Origin: Streptomyces sp. SAT1
GTDB taxonomy: Bacteria; Actinomycetota; Actinomycetes; Streptomycetales; Streptomycetaceae
Assembly (NCBI RefSeq): GCF_001654495.1
Contig: NZ_CP015849.1
Coordinates: forward strand, 3,571,501 to 3,635,500
DNA length: 64,000 nt
Direction: 5' to 3'
Shown: one piece after another, positions 19,212-27,868 of the stretch
Position numbering within the stretch: position 1 is the stretch's first letter
Layout: each line of letters starts with the position of its first letter
The notes under the pieces: model-generated
What the model saw: only the letters and a program-made list of their open reading frames with translations
What the model was told of the DNA's origin: nothing
The model's database searches: none
Program-made: the position numbers and the translations under genes

Positions 19212-19787
19212 TCAGTCTCGGTCCGTGGCCTCCGGTACGGGGGGCAGCAGGGGGAACAGCCGCGTGATGAGTGCCACCGGCCGGGCATCCTCCGGGCGGG
19301 CCAGCGGCCGCTGTTCACGGTCCTGGTAGGGCGCGAGGGCCTGCCGGACCGCTTCCGCGACGCGGTTCATCTCCCCGGGCGTCAGATAGGCGACGGCGCT
19401 GAAGGCCGCGTCGTGGCGCCACTCGGGAGGGGCGCCGTCCCGCTGGGTCAGCCAGCGCTGCCAGCTCTCGTCCTCCAGCCCTCTGGCCAGATCGCCGAAC
19501 GCGTCCTCGGCCGGCCCGTCGGCGGCGCGATCGTGCCGCACCAGGCGCCAGGGCCGGGCGCGTCCTCCGCGGTGCGGCGCCTCCTCGATGCGGCCGTGCC
19601 GGGCGAGCTGCCGCAGATGGAACGAGCACAGGCCGGAGCTGTAGCCCAGCCGGGACGCGGCCTCGGTGGCGGTGACGGTGCCGACCTCGGCGAGCAGCTC
19701 CAGCAGCGCGGTGCGGACCTCGTGCTCACGCAGTCCGCCGTCGGCGTCACCCGTACGGCCGCGCGGGATGTCACGGTCTTCAGTCAC
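19212..19787 (-). CDS. ArsR-like winged-helix transcriptional regulator
   Basis: 191 aa from GTG 19787. The winged HTH is at about residues 20-75 (LLELLAEVGTVTATEAASRLGYSSGLCSFHLRQLARHGRIEEA), and the remainder is helical with no recognised ligand domain. The start codon sits inside a palindrome ACTTTGCAAAGT (19786-19797), so autorepression by blocking its own initiation region is plausible. It diverges from a peptide deformylase gene with 113 bp between starts. Confidence 0.85.
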   Translation of the reverse strand: MTEDRDIPRGRTGDADGGLREHEVRTALLELLAEVGTVTATEAASRLGYSSGLCSFHLRQLARHGRIEEAPHRGGRARPWRLVRHDRAADGPAEDAFGDLARGLEDESWQRWLTQRDGAPPEWRHDAAFSAVAYLTPGEMNRVAEAVRQALAPYQDREQRPLARPEDARPVALITRLFPLLPPVPEATDRD

Positions 19788-19814
19788 TTTGCAAAGTCTG
19801 CTACTTTGCAAAGC
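19786..19814. promoter_or_regulatory. Tandem operator candidates ACTTTGCAAAGT / ACTTTGCAAAGC
   Basis: A perfect 12-bp palindrome at 19786-19797 and an 11/12 copy at 19803-19814, spaced 17 bp centre to centre. The first overlaps the GTG start of the ArsR-like gene. They probably bind that regulator and control both divergent genes. Confidence 0.65.
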
Positions 19815-19823
19815 CCGGCGCAA

Positions 19824-19880
19824 GTCGAAGAGCCGCAGGTCGAAGAGCCGCAGGTCGAAGAGCCGCAGGTCGAAGAGCCG
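19824..19880. repeat. 15-bp tandem repeat in the deformylase leader
   Basis: Unit GTCGAAGAGCCGCAG occurs three times in perfect register at 19824, 19839 and 19854, then 12 bp of a fourth copy at 19869, followed by a shorter GAAGAGCCG echo. It lies between the operator pair and the deformylase start. Confidence 0.95.
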
Positions 19881-19900
19881 AAGAGCCGAGGAGAGACGCC

Positions 19901-20563
19901 GTGACCGAGCGAACCGGGCGTTCCCGCCCCGCCGACCGGCGGGTCCGCGTGCAGGGCCGTCCCGTCGACACCTTCCCGGACCGGACCGCGCGGGCGGAGC
20001 ACGGCTCGTTCCGCCGGATCACGGTGGTGGGCGAGGAGGTGCTGAGCCGTCCGTGCCAGGAGGTGACCGCGTTCGGGACCGCGGAGCTGTCGGCGCTGAT
20101 CGACGACATGTTCCTGACCATGTACCTGGCCGACGGGGCCGGTCTCGCCGCCAACCAGGTCGGCGTCGGCCTGCGGCTCTTCGTGTACGACTGCCCGGAC
20201 GACGACGGGATCCGGCATGTCGGCCACCTGGTCAATCCGGTCCTGGAACTGCCCGAGCCGGGCGGCCGGCGGCTCATCGACGACGTCGAGGGCTGTCTGT
20301 CCGTACCCGGCGCGAACATGACCGTGCCCCGCACCGACCGCGCCGTGGTGCGCGGATTCGACCAGCAGGGCGCCCCGCTCGTCATCGAGGGCACGGGCTA
20401 CTTCGCCCGCTGCCTCCAGCACGAGACCGACCACCTGGCCGGTCACACCTACCTGGACCGGCTCTCCGCACGCGACCGCAAGGACGCGCTGCGCCAGATG
20501 GCGGACCGCCGCGAGGCCGTCTTCGCCCAGCGGGCGTCCCGGGCCGCGGCGCTGAACAGCTGA
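19901..20563 (+). CDS. def: Peptide deformylase
   Basis: 220 aa. All three deformylase motifs are present: GAGLAANQVG near residue 79, EGCLSVPG near 131 and HETDHLAGH near 173, giving the Cys and two His metal ligands plus catalytic Glu. The enzyme removes the formyl group from N-terminal methionine of new proteins. A 40-residue basic N-terminal extension precedes the domain. GTG 19901 has GGAGAG 6 nt upstream. The leader holds a 15-bp tandem repeat, and an ArsR-like regulator diverges from it, unusual for a housekeeping deformylase, so this may be an accessory copy. Confidence 0.93.
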   Translation: MTERTGRSRPADRRVRVQGRPVDTFPDRTARAEHGSFRRITVVGEEVLSRPCQEVTAFGTAELSALIDDMFLTMYLADGAGLAANQVGVGLRLFVYDCPDDDGIRHVGHLVNPVLELPEPGGRRLIDDVEGCLSVPGANMTVPRTDRAVVRGFDQQGAPLVIEGTGYFARCLQHETDHLAGHTYLDRLSARDRKDALRQMADRREAVFAQRASRAAALNS

Positions 20564-20693
20564 GGCCCGGACGGCCGGGTGCACCGCACCGAGCCCCGAG
20601 CACAAGGGCTGCCGACGAGCCCGGATCGCGCCGATGCGTTTCCCGCGCCGCTCCGGTCCGTACGCCGGACACCCACGGACGGAAGGCTGGGCC

Positions 20694-21134
20694 ATGCGGA
20701 AACTGATCTACGGCATGAACCTGACCCTGGACGGCTTCGTCGCCGCGGCCGGCGACGACATCGGCTGGAGCGGACCGCCGAGCGGCGAGTTGTTCCAGTG
20801 GTGGCTCGACCATGAGCAGGCGAACGGCCTGGCGCTGTACGGGCGCAAGCTGTGGGAGACGATGAGCTCCTCCTGGCCGACCGGCGACCGACAGCCGGGC
20901 GCCACCCCGGCGGAGATCGAGTTCGCGCGGAACTGGCGGGACACACCGAAGGTGGTGTTCTCCTCGACGCTCGACACGGTCGACCGGAACACCCGCCTGG
21001 TCACCGGCGACGCGATCGCGGAGATCACCCGGCTCAAGGCCGAGGACGGCGGCCCGATGACCATCGGCGGCGCCACGCTCGCCGGAGCGGCCCTGCGCGC
21101 CGGGCTGATCGACGAGTACGTGATCGCCGGTTGA
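20694..21134 (+). pseudogene. Dihydrofolate reductase-fold (RibD C-terminal) protein, 3'-truncated
   Basis: 146 codons from ATG 20694. The N-terminus (LIYGMNLTLDGFVAAAGDD), LYGRKLWETM and MTIGGATLAGAALRAGLIDEYVI are those of the small RibD/DHFR-like family. Full members run about 180-195 residues and continue after DEYVI with a HPVxxGGGxxxF strand and a final beta strand. Here a stop follows two residues later, so the last strands of the fold are missing. The break coincides with the start of a decayed integrase region. Probably nonfunctional. Confidence 0.75.
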
Positions 21135-22111
21135 GGTCAGCTCGTCGCTGCGCGTCCGAGGAGCCAGGCTCTTCGAGAGTCCGTGGATAGCGGCAACTCG
21201 CCGATGCGTCATCTGGGGACCGACCTGTTCCGGGGTGCCCGGTCGCGGAGGACAAGCAGGGTCCAGCCACGGCCGGCTGGATCGAGTGGTCTGGTCGCGG
21301 CTGTGAAGAGCTCGGCGGCCCGGCGGTAGGAAAGCCGTCCCCGGCCGGTCACCGGGCAGCGGTCAGCTGCCGGTGTGGGGGCCGGGGCCCGTCGGTCGGT
21401 GACGAACACCGGCCCCGCAGTGCGCCCGGCCAGCAGCATGGGCAGCAAGCGCGCCGTGCCCCGTTCCCAGCTCAGGGATGCTGCCGCGCGCGCCCGGGTG
21501 CGGCGACCAGGTAGGTCGAGGTCGTCGATATTGAGGGCAAGCACCTGTTCTACGGGGGCTCTCGACTCATGGAGGAGGTGCCACAGAGTCAACTCCCGGA
21601 GCGGAGCCCGCAAAGCGAGGGCAGCGTGGGCCCGATCCGGGTCGGCGGCGGTCACCCTCGTAGTCGTGGAAGCACCAGAGGCGCTCGGTACCGGTCCAGG
21701 ACGCGGAGGCGGCGGTGCCAGTCCGGCGGCCGGGTCTGCGGTGATCCAGCCTTCTGCCAGCCACCACGCCGTAGCGGCTCGAAGGCAGGCCAGTTCGCGG
21801 GCCAGTGTGCGTGGTTCGGCAGCAGCGGCGCGGTCGGTCAGTCCCCGTTGCAGCCGCTCCGGGGCCTTCGGGTCGTCGAGCAGGGCAAACGGAACGACGG
21901 GTGGGTGAGCTCCCCGGCGCTCGCGACCGGCCGGAGCCCGGCGGTCGACCAATGGCCAGGACCACCCGACCAGCGAGATGCGGTACACGCGGCGGGAGGC
22001 GCTGCCGAGATCGGCCGCAGCGAGATAGCGGTCGACGGCGGCGCTGTACTCCACCGGCGCCGGACGAGGTGTGCCCACACTGTCGGTTTCACGCTGGATC
22101 ACACTGGCCAT
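21135..22111 (-). pseudogene. Degenerate tyrosine recombinase (integrase)
   Basis: The open frame runs from ATG 22111 to a stop at 21209 (300 aa). It has an N-terminal SAM-like core-binding part (YSAAVDRYLAAADLGSASRRVYRISL) and a catalytic half with SRAPVEQVLALNIDDLDL at the position of the first catalytic Arg, then RGRLSYRRAAELFTAATR. After GWTL the expected HxLR box is replaced by LVLRD and the frame ends. Downstream, in another frame at about 21135-21195, RYPRTLEEPGSSDA resembles the usual C-terminal box but lacks the nucleophile Tyr. I read this as a frameshifted and decayed integrase; the exact 3' limit is uncertain. Confidence 0.6.
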
Positions 22112-22113
22112 CC

Positions 22114-22203
22114 GCAGTAAATAAACTCCATGGAGTTTGCCCCATTCTTCTTCCGGTGAGCCTACCACCAGGCATGTTGCAGTAAATAGAGGCCATTTAC
22201 TGC
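22114..22203. promoter_or_regulatory. Operator-like palindromes between the integrase and MFS genes
   Basis: A perfect 16-bp palindrome AAACTCCATGGAGTTT lies at 22123-22138. GCAGTAAAT-N7-ATTTACTGC is a perfect inverted repeat at 22179-22203, and another GCAGTAAAT half-site is at 22114-22122. The segment is AT-rich for this genome. These are probably regulator binding sites for the divergent genes. Confidence 0.6.
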
Positions 22204-22280
22204 GCCAGTTCAACCGGAACAATAATCACTCGCGAAAGACTCAGATTTCTTTCCCGGAAACGCTTGCAGGAAATAGGTTG

Positions 22281-23552
22281 ATGGAGGAACAGTGCGGAGC
22301 CATGACGCTTCGCACTCGCCCGCCCGCTGCATCCAAGCCCCGAACAGCCACTCACCGCCTGCGCACGCTGCGATACTCCCGGTTCCGCCGCTTCCTCGCC
22401 GGCCAGAGCACGTCGTTACTCGGCACCGGGATGAACACGATCGGTACGACCTTCGCCGTGCTGCAGATGCCTGGCGGCGGGGTGGACGCCGTCGGCGTGG
22501 TGATGGCGGCGCGGATCCTCGCGGTGCTGGTCGTACTGCTACTCGGCGGCGTGTTCACCGATCGGCTCGGAGCCCGTGCAGTCATGCTGACAGCGGATCT
22601 GCTCCGGTTCGCCGCCCAGGGCACGCTGGCCGTACTGCTGTTCACCCATAGCGCGAAGGTCTGGGAAGTGGTCGTGCTGGCGGTGCTCCTCGGAATCGGT
22701 GAGGGAGGGTTCAGTCCGGGCCTGACAGCTCTGGTGCCCCACCTCGTTCCTGCGGATGACCTTGCGGACGCCAACTCGCTGCTGCAGATCACCCAGGCTG
22801 TGACCTCGGTCGCAGGTCCAGGTCTAGCCGGCCTGCTCATCGCTGTTTCTGATGCGGGCACCGTGGTCGCTGTCGACGCGGCCAGCTACGGCGTGAGCGT
22901 CATAGCCTTGGCTGGGCTGCCCCTGTCGCAGTTGGCCACGCCCCGCCATGGATTGTTCACCGACCTGGGACGCGGCTGGAAGGAGTTCACCTCCCGCACG
23001 TGGCTGTGGGTCACGACCCTCCACATCAGCCTCTTCAACTTCGTCCTCTGGGCACCGTTCCTGGTACTGGGCCCGACTCTTGCCCAGCAGCGGCTCGGCG
23101 GTGCCGGTGCCTGGGGGCTGGTGCTGGCCCTCTACGGCATCGGCTCAACCGGGGGCGGCCTGGCGCTGCTCGGCAGGAACCCCAGCCGGGCACTCGTCTG
23201 GTCCGTGGCCGCATCCGCGGGCTGGGCAGTCCCGGCGGCAGCGTTGGCGGCGCGGTTGTCGTTGGGCTGGGTGGCCGCAGCCGCACTCTTCGCAGGGGTC
23301 GGAGCAGCGGTGTGCAACACCCTCGTGACGACCGTCATGCAGCGCGAGATCCCCGCCGAGGTCCGCGGACGTGTCAGTGCGTTCGACAGCCTGGGTGCCT
23401 TCGCCCTGGGGCCGCTCGGGCTGGCGCTGGCCGGGCCGGTGTCGGGTGCCGTAGGGGCAGACCGGCTCCTCGGGCTGGGTGTGTTGTGGCAGCTGACCGC
23501 AGTCGGGGTGGTACTGGCGTTCCCGTCCGTTCGAAGGCACGGCGCAAGGTGA
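22281..23552 (+). CDS. MFS efflux protein (macrolide-exporter-like), TTA-containing
   Basis: 423 aa from ATG 22281, which has AGGAA about 9 nt upstream; ATG 22302 is an alternative. Twelve hydrophobic segments with MFS loop GGVFTDRLGARAVML and the QREIPAEVRGRVSAFD region resemble the DHA3/Mef-type antibiotic efflux family. Codon 46 (22416-22418) is TTA, so expression may depend on bldA. The gene lies on an AT-richer patch beside a decayed integrase, consistent with horizontal acquisition. The substrate is unknown. Confidence 0.85.
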   Translation: MEEQCGAMTLRTRPPAASKPRTATHRLRTLRYSRFRRFLAGQSTSLLGTGMNTIGTTFAVLQMPGGGVDAVGVVMAARILAVLVVLLLGGVFTDRLGARAVMLTADLLRFAAQGTLAVLLFTHSAKVWEVVVLAVLLGIGEGGFSPGLTALVPHLVPADDLADANSLLQITQAVTSVAGPGLAGLLIAVSDAGTVVAVDAASYGVSVIALAGLPLSQLATPRHGLFTDLGRGWKEFTSRTWLWVTTLHISLFNFVLWAPFLVLGPTLAQQRLGGAGAWGLVLALYGIGSTGGGLALLGRNPSRALVWSVAASAGWAVPAAALAARLSLGWVAAAALFAGVGAAVCNTLVTTVMQREIPAEVRGRVSAFDSLGAFALGPLGLALAGPVSGAVGADRLLGLGVLWQLTAVGVVLAFPSVRRHGAR

Positions 23553-23591
23553 CGGGTGGGGCTGTCTTCTTCGCCCTCCAGGGAGCCGAGG

Positions 23592-25070
23592 TCAGGTCTG
23601 GGCCATGTCCACGAAGCGGGAGTAGTGGCCCTGGAAGGCGACCGTGATCGTCGCGGTCGGGCCGTTACGGTGCTTGGCGACGATCAGGTCCGCCTCGCCC
23701 GCGCGCGGGGACTCCTTCTCATAGGCGTCCTCGCGGTGCAGCAGGATGACCATGTCCGCGTCCTGCTCGATGGAGCCGGACTCACGCAGGTCGGAGACCA
23801 TCGGCTTCTTGTCGGTGCGCTGCTCGGGACCACGGTTGAGCTGGGAGAGGGCGATGACGGGCAGCTCCAGCTCCTTGGCGAGCAGCTTGAGGTTACGGGA
23901 CATGTCCGAGACCTCCTGCTGACGGCTCTCGGCGCGCTTGGAACCGCCGGACTGCATCAGCTGGAGGTAGTCGATGACGACCAGCTTGAGGTCGTTGCGC
24001 TGCTTCAGACGGCGGCACTTGGCCCGGATCTCCATCATCGACAGGTTGGGGGAGTCGTCGATGTAGAGCGGGGCGGCGGAGACGTCCGGCATCCTGCGGG
24101 CCAGCCGGGTCCAGTCCTCGTCGGTCATCGTGCCCGAGCGCATGTGGTGCAGGGCGACGCGGGCCTCCGCGGACAGCAGTCGCATCGCGATCTCGTTGCG
24201 GCCCATCTCCAGCGAGAAGATGACGCTGGGCAGGTTGTGCTTGATGGAGGCGGCGCGCGCGAAGTCCAGGGCGAGCGTCGACTTGCCCATCGCGGGACGG
24301 GCGGCGATGACGACCATCTGGCCGGGGTGCAGGCCGTTCGTCAGCGAGTCGAAGTCGGTGAACCCGGTGGGCACGCCCGTCATCTCGCCGCTGCGCGACC
24401 CGATGGCCTCGATCTCGTCGAGGGCGCCTTCCATGATGTCGCCCAGCGGCAGGTAGTCCTCGCTGGTGCGCTGCTCGGTGACCGCGTAGATCTCGGCCTG
24501 GGCGCGGTTGACGATCTCGTCGACGTCGTCGTCGCCCGCGTAACCCATCTGGGTGATCCGGGTGCCGGCCTCGACCAGGCGGCGCAGCACCGCGCGCTCG
24601 TGGACGATCTCCGCGTAGTAGGCGGCGTTCGCCGCGGTGGGCACCGTCTGCACCAGCGTGTGCAGATACGAGGCACCGCCCACCTTGTTGATCTCGCCGC
24701 GCTTGGTCAGCTCGGCCGCGATGGTGATGGGGTCGGCGGGCTCGCCCTTGGCGTAGACGTCGAGGACGGCCTGGTAGATCGTCTCGTGGGCGGGCTTGTA
24801 GAAGTCGTGGCCCTTGAGGATCTCGACGACGTCCGCGATGGCGTCCTTGGACAGGAGCATGCCGCCGAGGACGGACTGCTCCGCGTCGAGGTCCTGCGGG
24901 GGGACCCGCTCGAAGGCCGAGCCGCCGCCCTCCCAGGCGTCGCCCTCCCGGCCCCGGTCGTGCTGTTCGTCGCGGCCGCGCCCTCCTTCGGGCCGCCGAC
25001 GGGAGGCAGGCAGACGATCACCTGGTCCGCTGTCGGCCCACGGGTCGTCCAAGGGCTCGGAAATGCTCAC
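23592..25070 (-). CDS. dnaB: Replicative DNA helicase DnaB
   Basis: 492 aa. GTG 25070 is chosen because GGAGGAGG lies upstream; the protein then begins VSISEPLDDPW. The N-terminal DnaB domain starts near residue 60 (PPQDLDAEQSVLGGMLL), and the RecA-type ATPase carries Walker A ARPAMGKST near 260, Walker B VVIDYLQLM and the arginine-finger region HRNGPTATITV. It forms the hexameric fork helicase loaded at oriC by DnaA. No intein is present. A TTATCCACA DnaA box lies 184 bp upstream of the start. Confidence 0.97.
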   Translation of the reverse strand: MSISEPLDDPWADSGPGDRLPASRRRPEGGRGRDEQHDRGREGDAWEGGGSAFERVPPQDLDAEQSVLGGMLLSKDAIADVVEILKGHDFYKPAHETIYQAVLDVYAKGEPADPITIAAELTKRGEINKVGGASYLHTLVQTVPTAANAAYYAEIVHERAVLRRLVEAGTRITQMGYAGDDDVDEIVNRAQAEIYAVTEQRTSEDYLPLGDIMEGALDEIEAIGSRSGEMTGVPTGFTDFDSLTNGLHPGQMVVIAARPAMGKSTLALDFARAASIKHNLPSVIFSLEMGRNEIAMRLLSAEARVALHHMRSGTMTDEDWTRLARRMPDVSAAPLYIDDSPNLSMMEIRAKCRRLKQRNDLKLVVIDYLQLMQSGGSKRAESRQQEVSDMSRNLKLLAKELELPVIALSQLNRGPEQRTDKKPMVSDLRESGSIEQDADMVILLHREDAYEKESPRAGEADLIVAKHRNGPTATITVAFQGHYSRFVDMAQT

Positions 25071-25530
25071 CGAGCGGCCTCCTCCCGTCCGCCGAGCGGA
25101 CCTCGCCGTGCCTCTCATTTCTACGGCACGGCACTGACATATCGAGCAGCCCGCCTCCGCTTCCGGCGCGTCGTCTCACGACGTGTTCGGGAGCAGGCGA
25201 AAGGAGCAGGCGCCGGACCACGGTAGGCCCCCGGGCACCGTCAGCCAATCTGGTTATCCACAGGCCATGTGGACGACGGGCCCGATGCTGTGGAGAACTC
25301 GGCGAAACCTGTGCACGACCCGGTGGACAGTGCTGTGAACAAGCCCTCGCAGGATTCCAGGGACCACTGCTGACCTGCTGGTTTCCCGTCCACCGGCTGT
25401 GCAGAAGAAAAACTTTCCCCATCGGACCAAGATCGCTTCGAACAGTGCGCACACCTGCACAGTTCACCAGCAAAAGTAAGGGTCCAAAGCGCTTTGCATC
25501 GCTTACCTGTGGACGGTTAGATTGGTGCCC
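25071..25530. other. Divergent region between dnaB and the MATE gene
   Basis: 460 bp without a gene. It is rich in CCACA/TGTGG elements (25254-25530), including one exact TTATCCACA box, and holds the dnaB promoter and probably a leaderless MATE promoter (TAGATT at 25518-25523). Confidence 0.6.
25254..25262. promoter_or_regulatory. DnaA box TTATCCACA upstream of dnaB
   Basis: Exact match to the classical DnaA box, in the dnaB promoter region 184 bp from the GTG start, with looser TGTGGA-type matches nearby. Confidence 0.7.
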
Positions 25531-26868
25531 ATGACACAGGCCCCCGCACGACCTGCGGCCGACCGCCGTCGGCATGACCGAGAGATCGTCGCACTGGCGG
25601 TCCCGGCCTTCGGCGCACTCGTCGCCGAGCCGCTCTTCGTGCTGGCCGACAGCGCGATCGTCGGCCACCTCGGCACGGCGCAACTGGCCGGCCTCGGGGT
25701 CGCCTCCGCCCTGTTGACCACCGCCGTCAGCGTGTTCGTCTTCCTCGCCTACGCCACCACGGCCGCGGTCGCACGCCGCGTCGGCGCGGGCGATCTCCAG
25801 GCCGCGATCCGCCAGGGGATGGACGGCGTATGGCTGGCGCTGCTGCTCGGCGCCGCCGTCATCGTGACGGTCCTGCCCAGCGCACCGGCGCTGGTGGACC
25901 TCTTCGGCGCCTCGCACACGGCCGCCCCGTACGCGACCACGTATCTGCGGATCTCCGCCCTGGGCATCCCCGCCATGCTCGTCGTGCTCGCCGCCACCGG
26001 GGTGCTCCGCGGTCTCCAGGACACCCGGACCCCCCTCTACGTCGCCGTGGGCGGCTTCGTCGCCAATGCCGTCCTCAACGTCGGACTGGTCTACGGCGCC
26101 GGCCTCGGCATCGCGGGCTCCGCCTGGGGCACCGTGATCGCCCAGTGCGCCATGGCCGCGGTCTACCTCGTCGTGGTCGTCCGCGGAGCCCGCAGGCACG
26201 GCGCGTCCCTGCGCCCCGACGCCGCGGGCATCAGGGCTTGTGCACAGGCCGGTGTTCCCCTGCTGGTGCGCACGCTCTCCCTGCGGGCGATCCTGATGAT
26301 CGCCACGGCGGTCGCGGCCCGCCTCGGTGACGCGGACATCGCCGCCCATCAGATCATCCTGTCCCTGTGGAGCCTGCTCGCCTTCGCGCTCGACGCCATC
26401 GCGATCGCCGGACAGGCCATCATCGGCCGCTTCCTGGGCGCCGGTGACACTGCGGGCGCCCGGGACGTCTGCCGGCGCATGGTGCAGTGGGGCGCGGTGG
26501 TCGGTGTCGTTCTCGGACTTCTCGTGGTCGTGAGCCGCCCGGTGTTCCTGCCCCTGTTCACCGGCGATGCCACGGTGAAGCACACCGCCCTTCCCGCTCT
26601 GCTGCTGGTGGCGCTCTCCCAGCCGGTCTGCGGCATCGTCTACGTCCTCGACGGCGTACTGATGGGCGCGGGCGACGGCCCGTACCTGGCCGGGGCGATG
26701 ATCCTCACCCTGGCGGTGTTCACCCCCGCCGCGCTTCTGGTGCCCGTGTTCGGCGGCGGACTCACCGCGTTGTGGGCCGCGATGGCGCTCATGATGACCG
26801 TGCGCCTGCTGACCCTGTGGATACGAACCCGGTCGGGCCGCTGGCTGGTGACGGGCGCGACGCGCTGA
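25531..26868 (+). CDS. MATE-family multidrug/solute efflux protein (DinF-like)
   Basis: 445 aa with 12 hydrophobic segments in two MATE repeats: the first opens with EIVALAVPAFGALVAEPLFVLADSAIVGHLG, the second with ACAQAGVPLLVRTLSLRAIL. These are DinF-subfamily features, and export driven by Na+ or H+ is expected. The start ATG 25531 has no Shine-Dalgarno, but TAGATT lies 8-13 nt upstream, consistent with a leaderless mRNA. It sits between dnaB and the rplI operon, which are adjacent in some other actinobacteria. Confidence 0.9.
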   Translation: MTQAPARPAADRRRHDREIVALAVPAFGALVAEPLFVLADSAIVGHLGTAQLAGLGVASALLTTAVSVFVFLAYATTAAVARRVGAGDLQAAIRQGMDGVWLALLLGAAVIVTVLPSAPALVDLFGASHTAAPYATTYLRISALGIPAMLVVLAATGVLRGLQDTRTPLYVAVGGFVANAVLNVGLVYGAGLGIAGSAWGTVIAQCAMAAVYLVVVVRGARRHGASLRPDAAGIRACAQAGVPLLVRTLSLRAILMIATAVAARLGDADIAAHQIILSLWSLLAFALDAIAIAGQAIIGRFLGAGDTAGARDVCRRMVQWGAVVGVVLGLLVVVSRPVFLPLFTGDATVKHTALPALLLVALSQPVCGIVYVLDGVLMGAGDGPYLAGAMILTLAVFTPAALLVPVFGGGLTALWAAMALMMTVRLLTLWIRTRSGRWLVTGATR

Positions 26869-26906
26869 GGCCGGCGCCCGTCCGTCACCGCCGCGGTGAT
26901 CGAGCT

Positions 26907-26920
26907 GTTTCACGTGAAAC
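26907..26920. other. parS site (exact)
   Basis: Exact GTTTCACGTGAAAC between the MATE stop (26868) and the rplI terminator. Confidence 0.94.
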
Positions 26921-27024
26921 CGTGAAAACCGGCGAGACCGCGAAACACGGACGCCCTTCCCACCTCGTGAGCCGCGCTCGCACGCCGTAGAGCCTGCACG
27001 GCACGGGCCCACCCGCGACCACGA

Positions 27025-27058
27025 AGAGGGGCCGCACCCAGCCGGGTGCGGCCCCTCT
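27025..27058 (-). terminator. Terminator of the rpsF-ssb-rpsR-rplI operon
   Basis: Perfect 15-bp arms (27025-27039, 27044-27058) with a 4-nt loop, 29 bp beyond the rplI stop. Confidence 0.85.
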
Positions 27059-27086
27059 CTCAGCTGCGTTCAGCCGAGCACGGCGA

Positions 27087-27533
27087 TCAGGCCGCGACGA
27101 CCTCGATGCTGACCTTGGCGGCCACCTCGGGGTGCAGACGCACGGACGTCGCGTGGGCGCCCAGGGTCTTGATCGGCGCGCCCAGCTCGATGCGGCGCTT
27201 GTCGACCTCGGGACCACCGGCGGCCTTGATCGCCGAGGCGACGTCGGCCGGGGTGACGGAACCGAAGAGACGACCGGCGTCGCCGGAGCGGACGGCCAGA
27301 CGGACCTTCACACCCTCGAGCTGGGCCTTGATCTGGTTGGCCTGCTCGATGGTCTGGATCTCGTGGATCTTGCGAGCACGACGGATCTGCTCGACGTCCT
27401 TCTCGCCACCCTTGGTCCAGCGGATCGCGAACTTCCGCGGGATCAGGTAGTTGCGAGCGTAACCGTCCTTGACGTCGACGACGTCGCCCGCGGCACCGAG
27501 GCCGGTGACCTCGTGGGTCAGGATGATCTTCAT
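27087..27533 (-). CDS. rplI: Ribosomal protein bL9
   Basis: 148 aa, the normal L9 length. It begins [32 protein letters not shown], the RNA-binding N-terminal domain signature, followed by the long connecting helix and a C-terminal domain. L9 sits at the base of the L1 stalk of the 50S subunit. It is the last gene of the rpsF-ssb-rpsR-rplI operon, 18 bp after rpsR, with GGTGAG upstream of the start. Confidence 0.98.
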   Translation of the reverse strand: MKIILTHEVTGLGAAGDVVDVKDGYARNYLIPRKFAIRWTKGGEKDVEQIRRARKIHEIQTIEQANQIKAQLEGVKVRLAVRSGDAGRLFGSVTPADVASAIKAAGGPEVDKRRIELGAPIKTLGAHATSVRLHPEVAAKVSIEVVAA

Positions 27534-27551
27534 GAATGGCTCACCCTTCCC

Positions 27552-27788
27552 TTATCGCGCGGTGGAGGTGTAGGGCAGCAGCGCCATCTCACGGCTGTTC
27601 TTGACGGCCGTGGCGACGTCACGCTGGTGCTGCGTGCAGTTGCCGGTCACGCGGCGGGCACGGATCTTGCCGCGGTCGGAAATGAACTTCCGCAGCATGT
27701 TCGTGTCCTTGTAGTCCACGTACGTGACCTTGTCCTTGCAGAAAGCGCAGACCTTCTTCTTAGGCTTGCGCACAGGCGGCTTCGCCAT
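27552..27788 (-). CDS. rpsR: Ribosomal protein bS18 (zinc-ligand, C+ form)
   Basis: 78 aa. Residues CAFCKDK and the later [10 protein letters not shown] provide the Cys/His set that marks the zinc-binding C+ form of S18. Streptomycetes usually also have a Zur-controlled C- paralogue elsewhere. The protein binds the 30S platform beside S6. It lies between ssb and rplI, in the canonical order. Confidence 0.97.
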   Translation of the reverse strand: MAKPPVRKPKKKVCAFCKDKVTYVDYKDTNMLRKFISDRGKIRARRVTGNCTQHQRDVATAVKNSREMALLPYTSTAR

Positions 27789-27868
27789 GGTGTTTCTCCT
27801 GTGTGATCAAGAAGTGTGGGTACGGCCCACCCTCGGTCCGGCCGGGTCCGGGGACCCGGTGCACAGAC

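Noticed and set aside
19824..19880. Possible CRISPR or coding repeat
   Set aside because: It is a contiguous 15-bp tandem repeat without spacers, in a leader region.
25200..25530. Second replication origin from CCACA-rich sequence near dnaB
   Set aside because: Only one exact DnaA box is visible and the region is small; a promoter with a DnaA box is enough.
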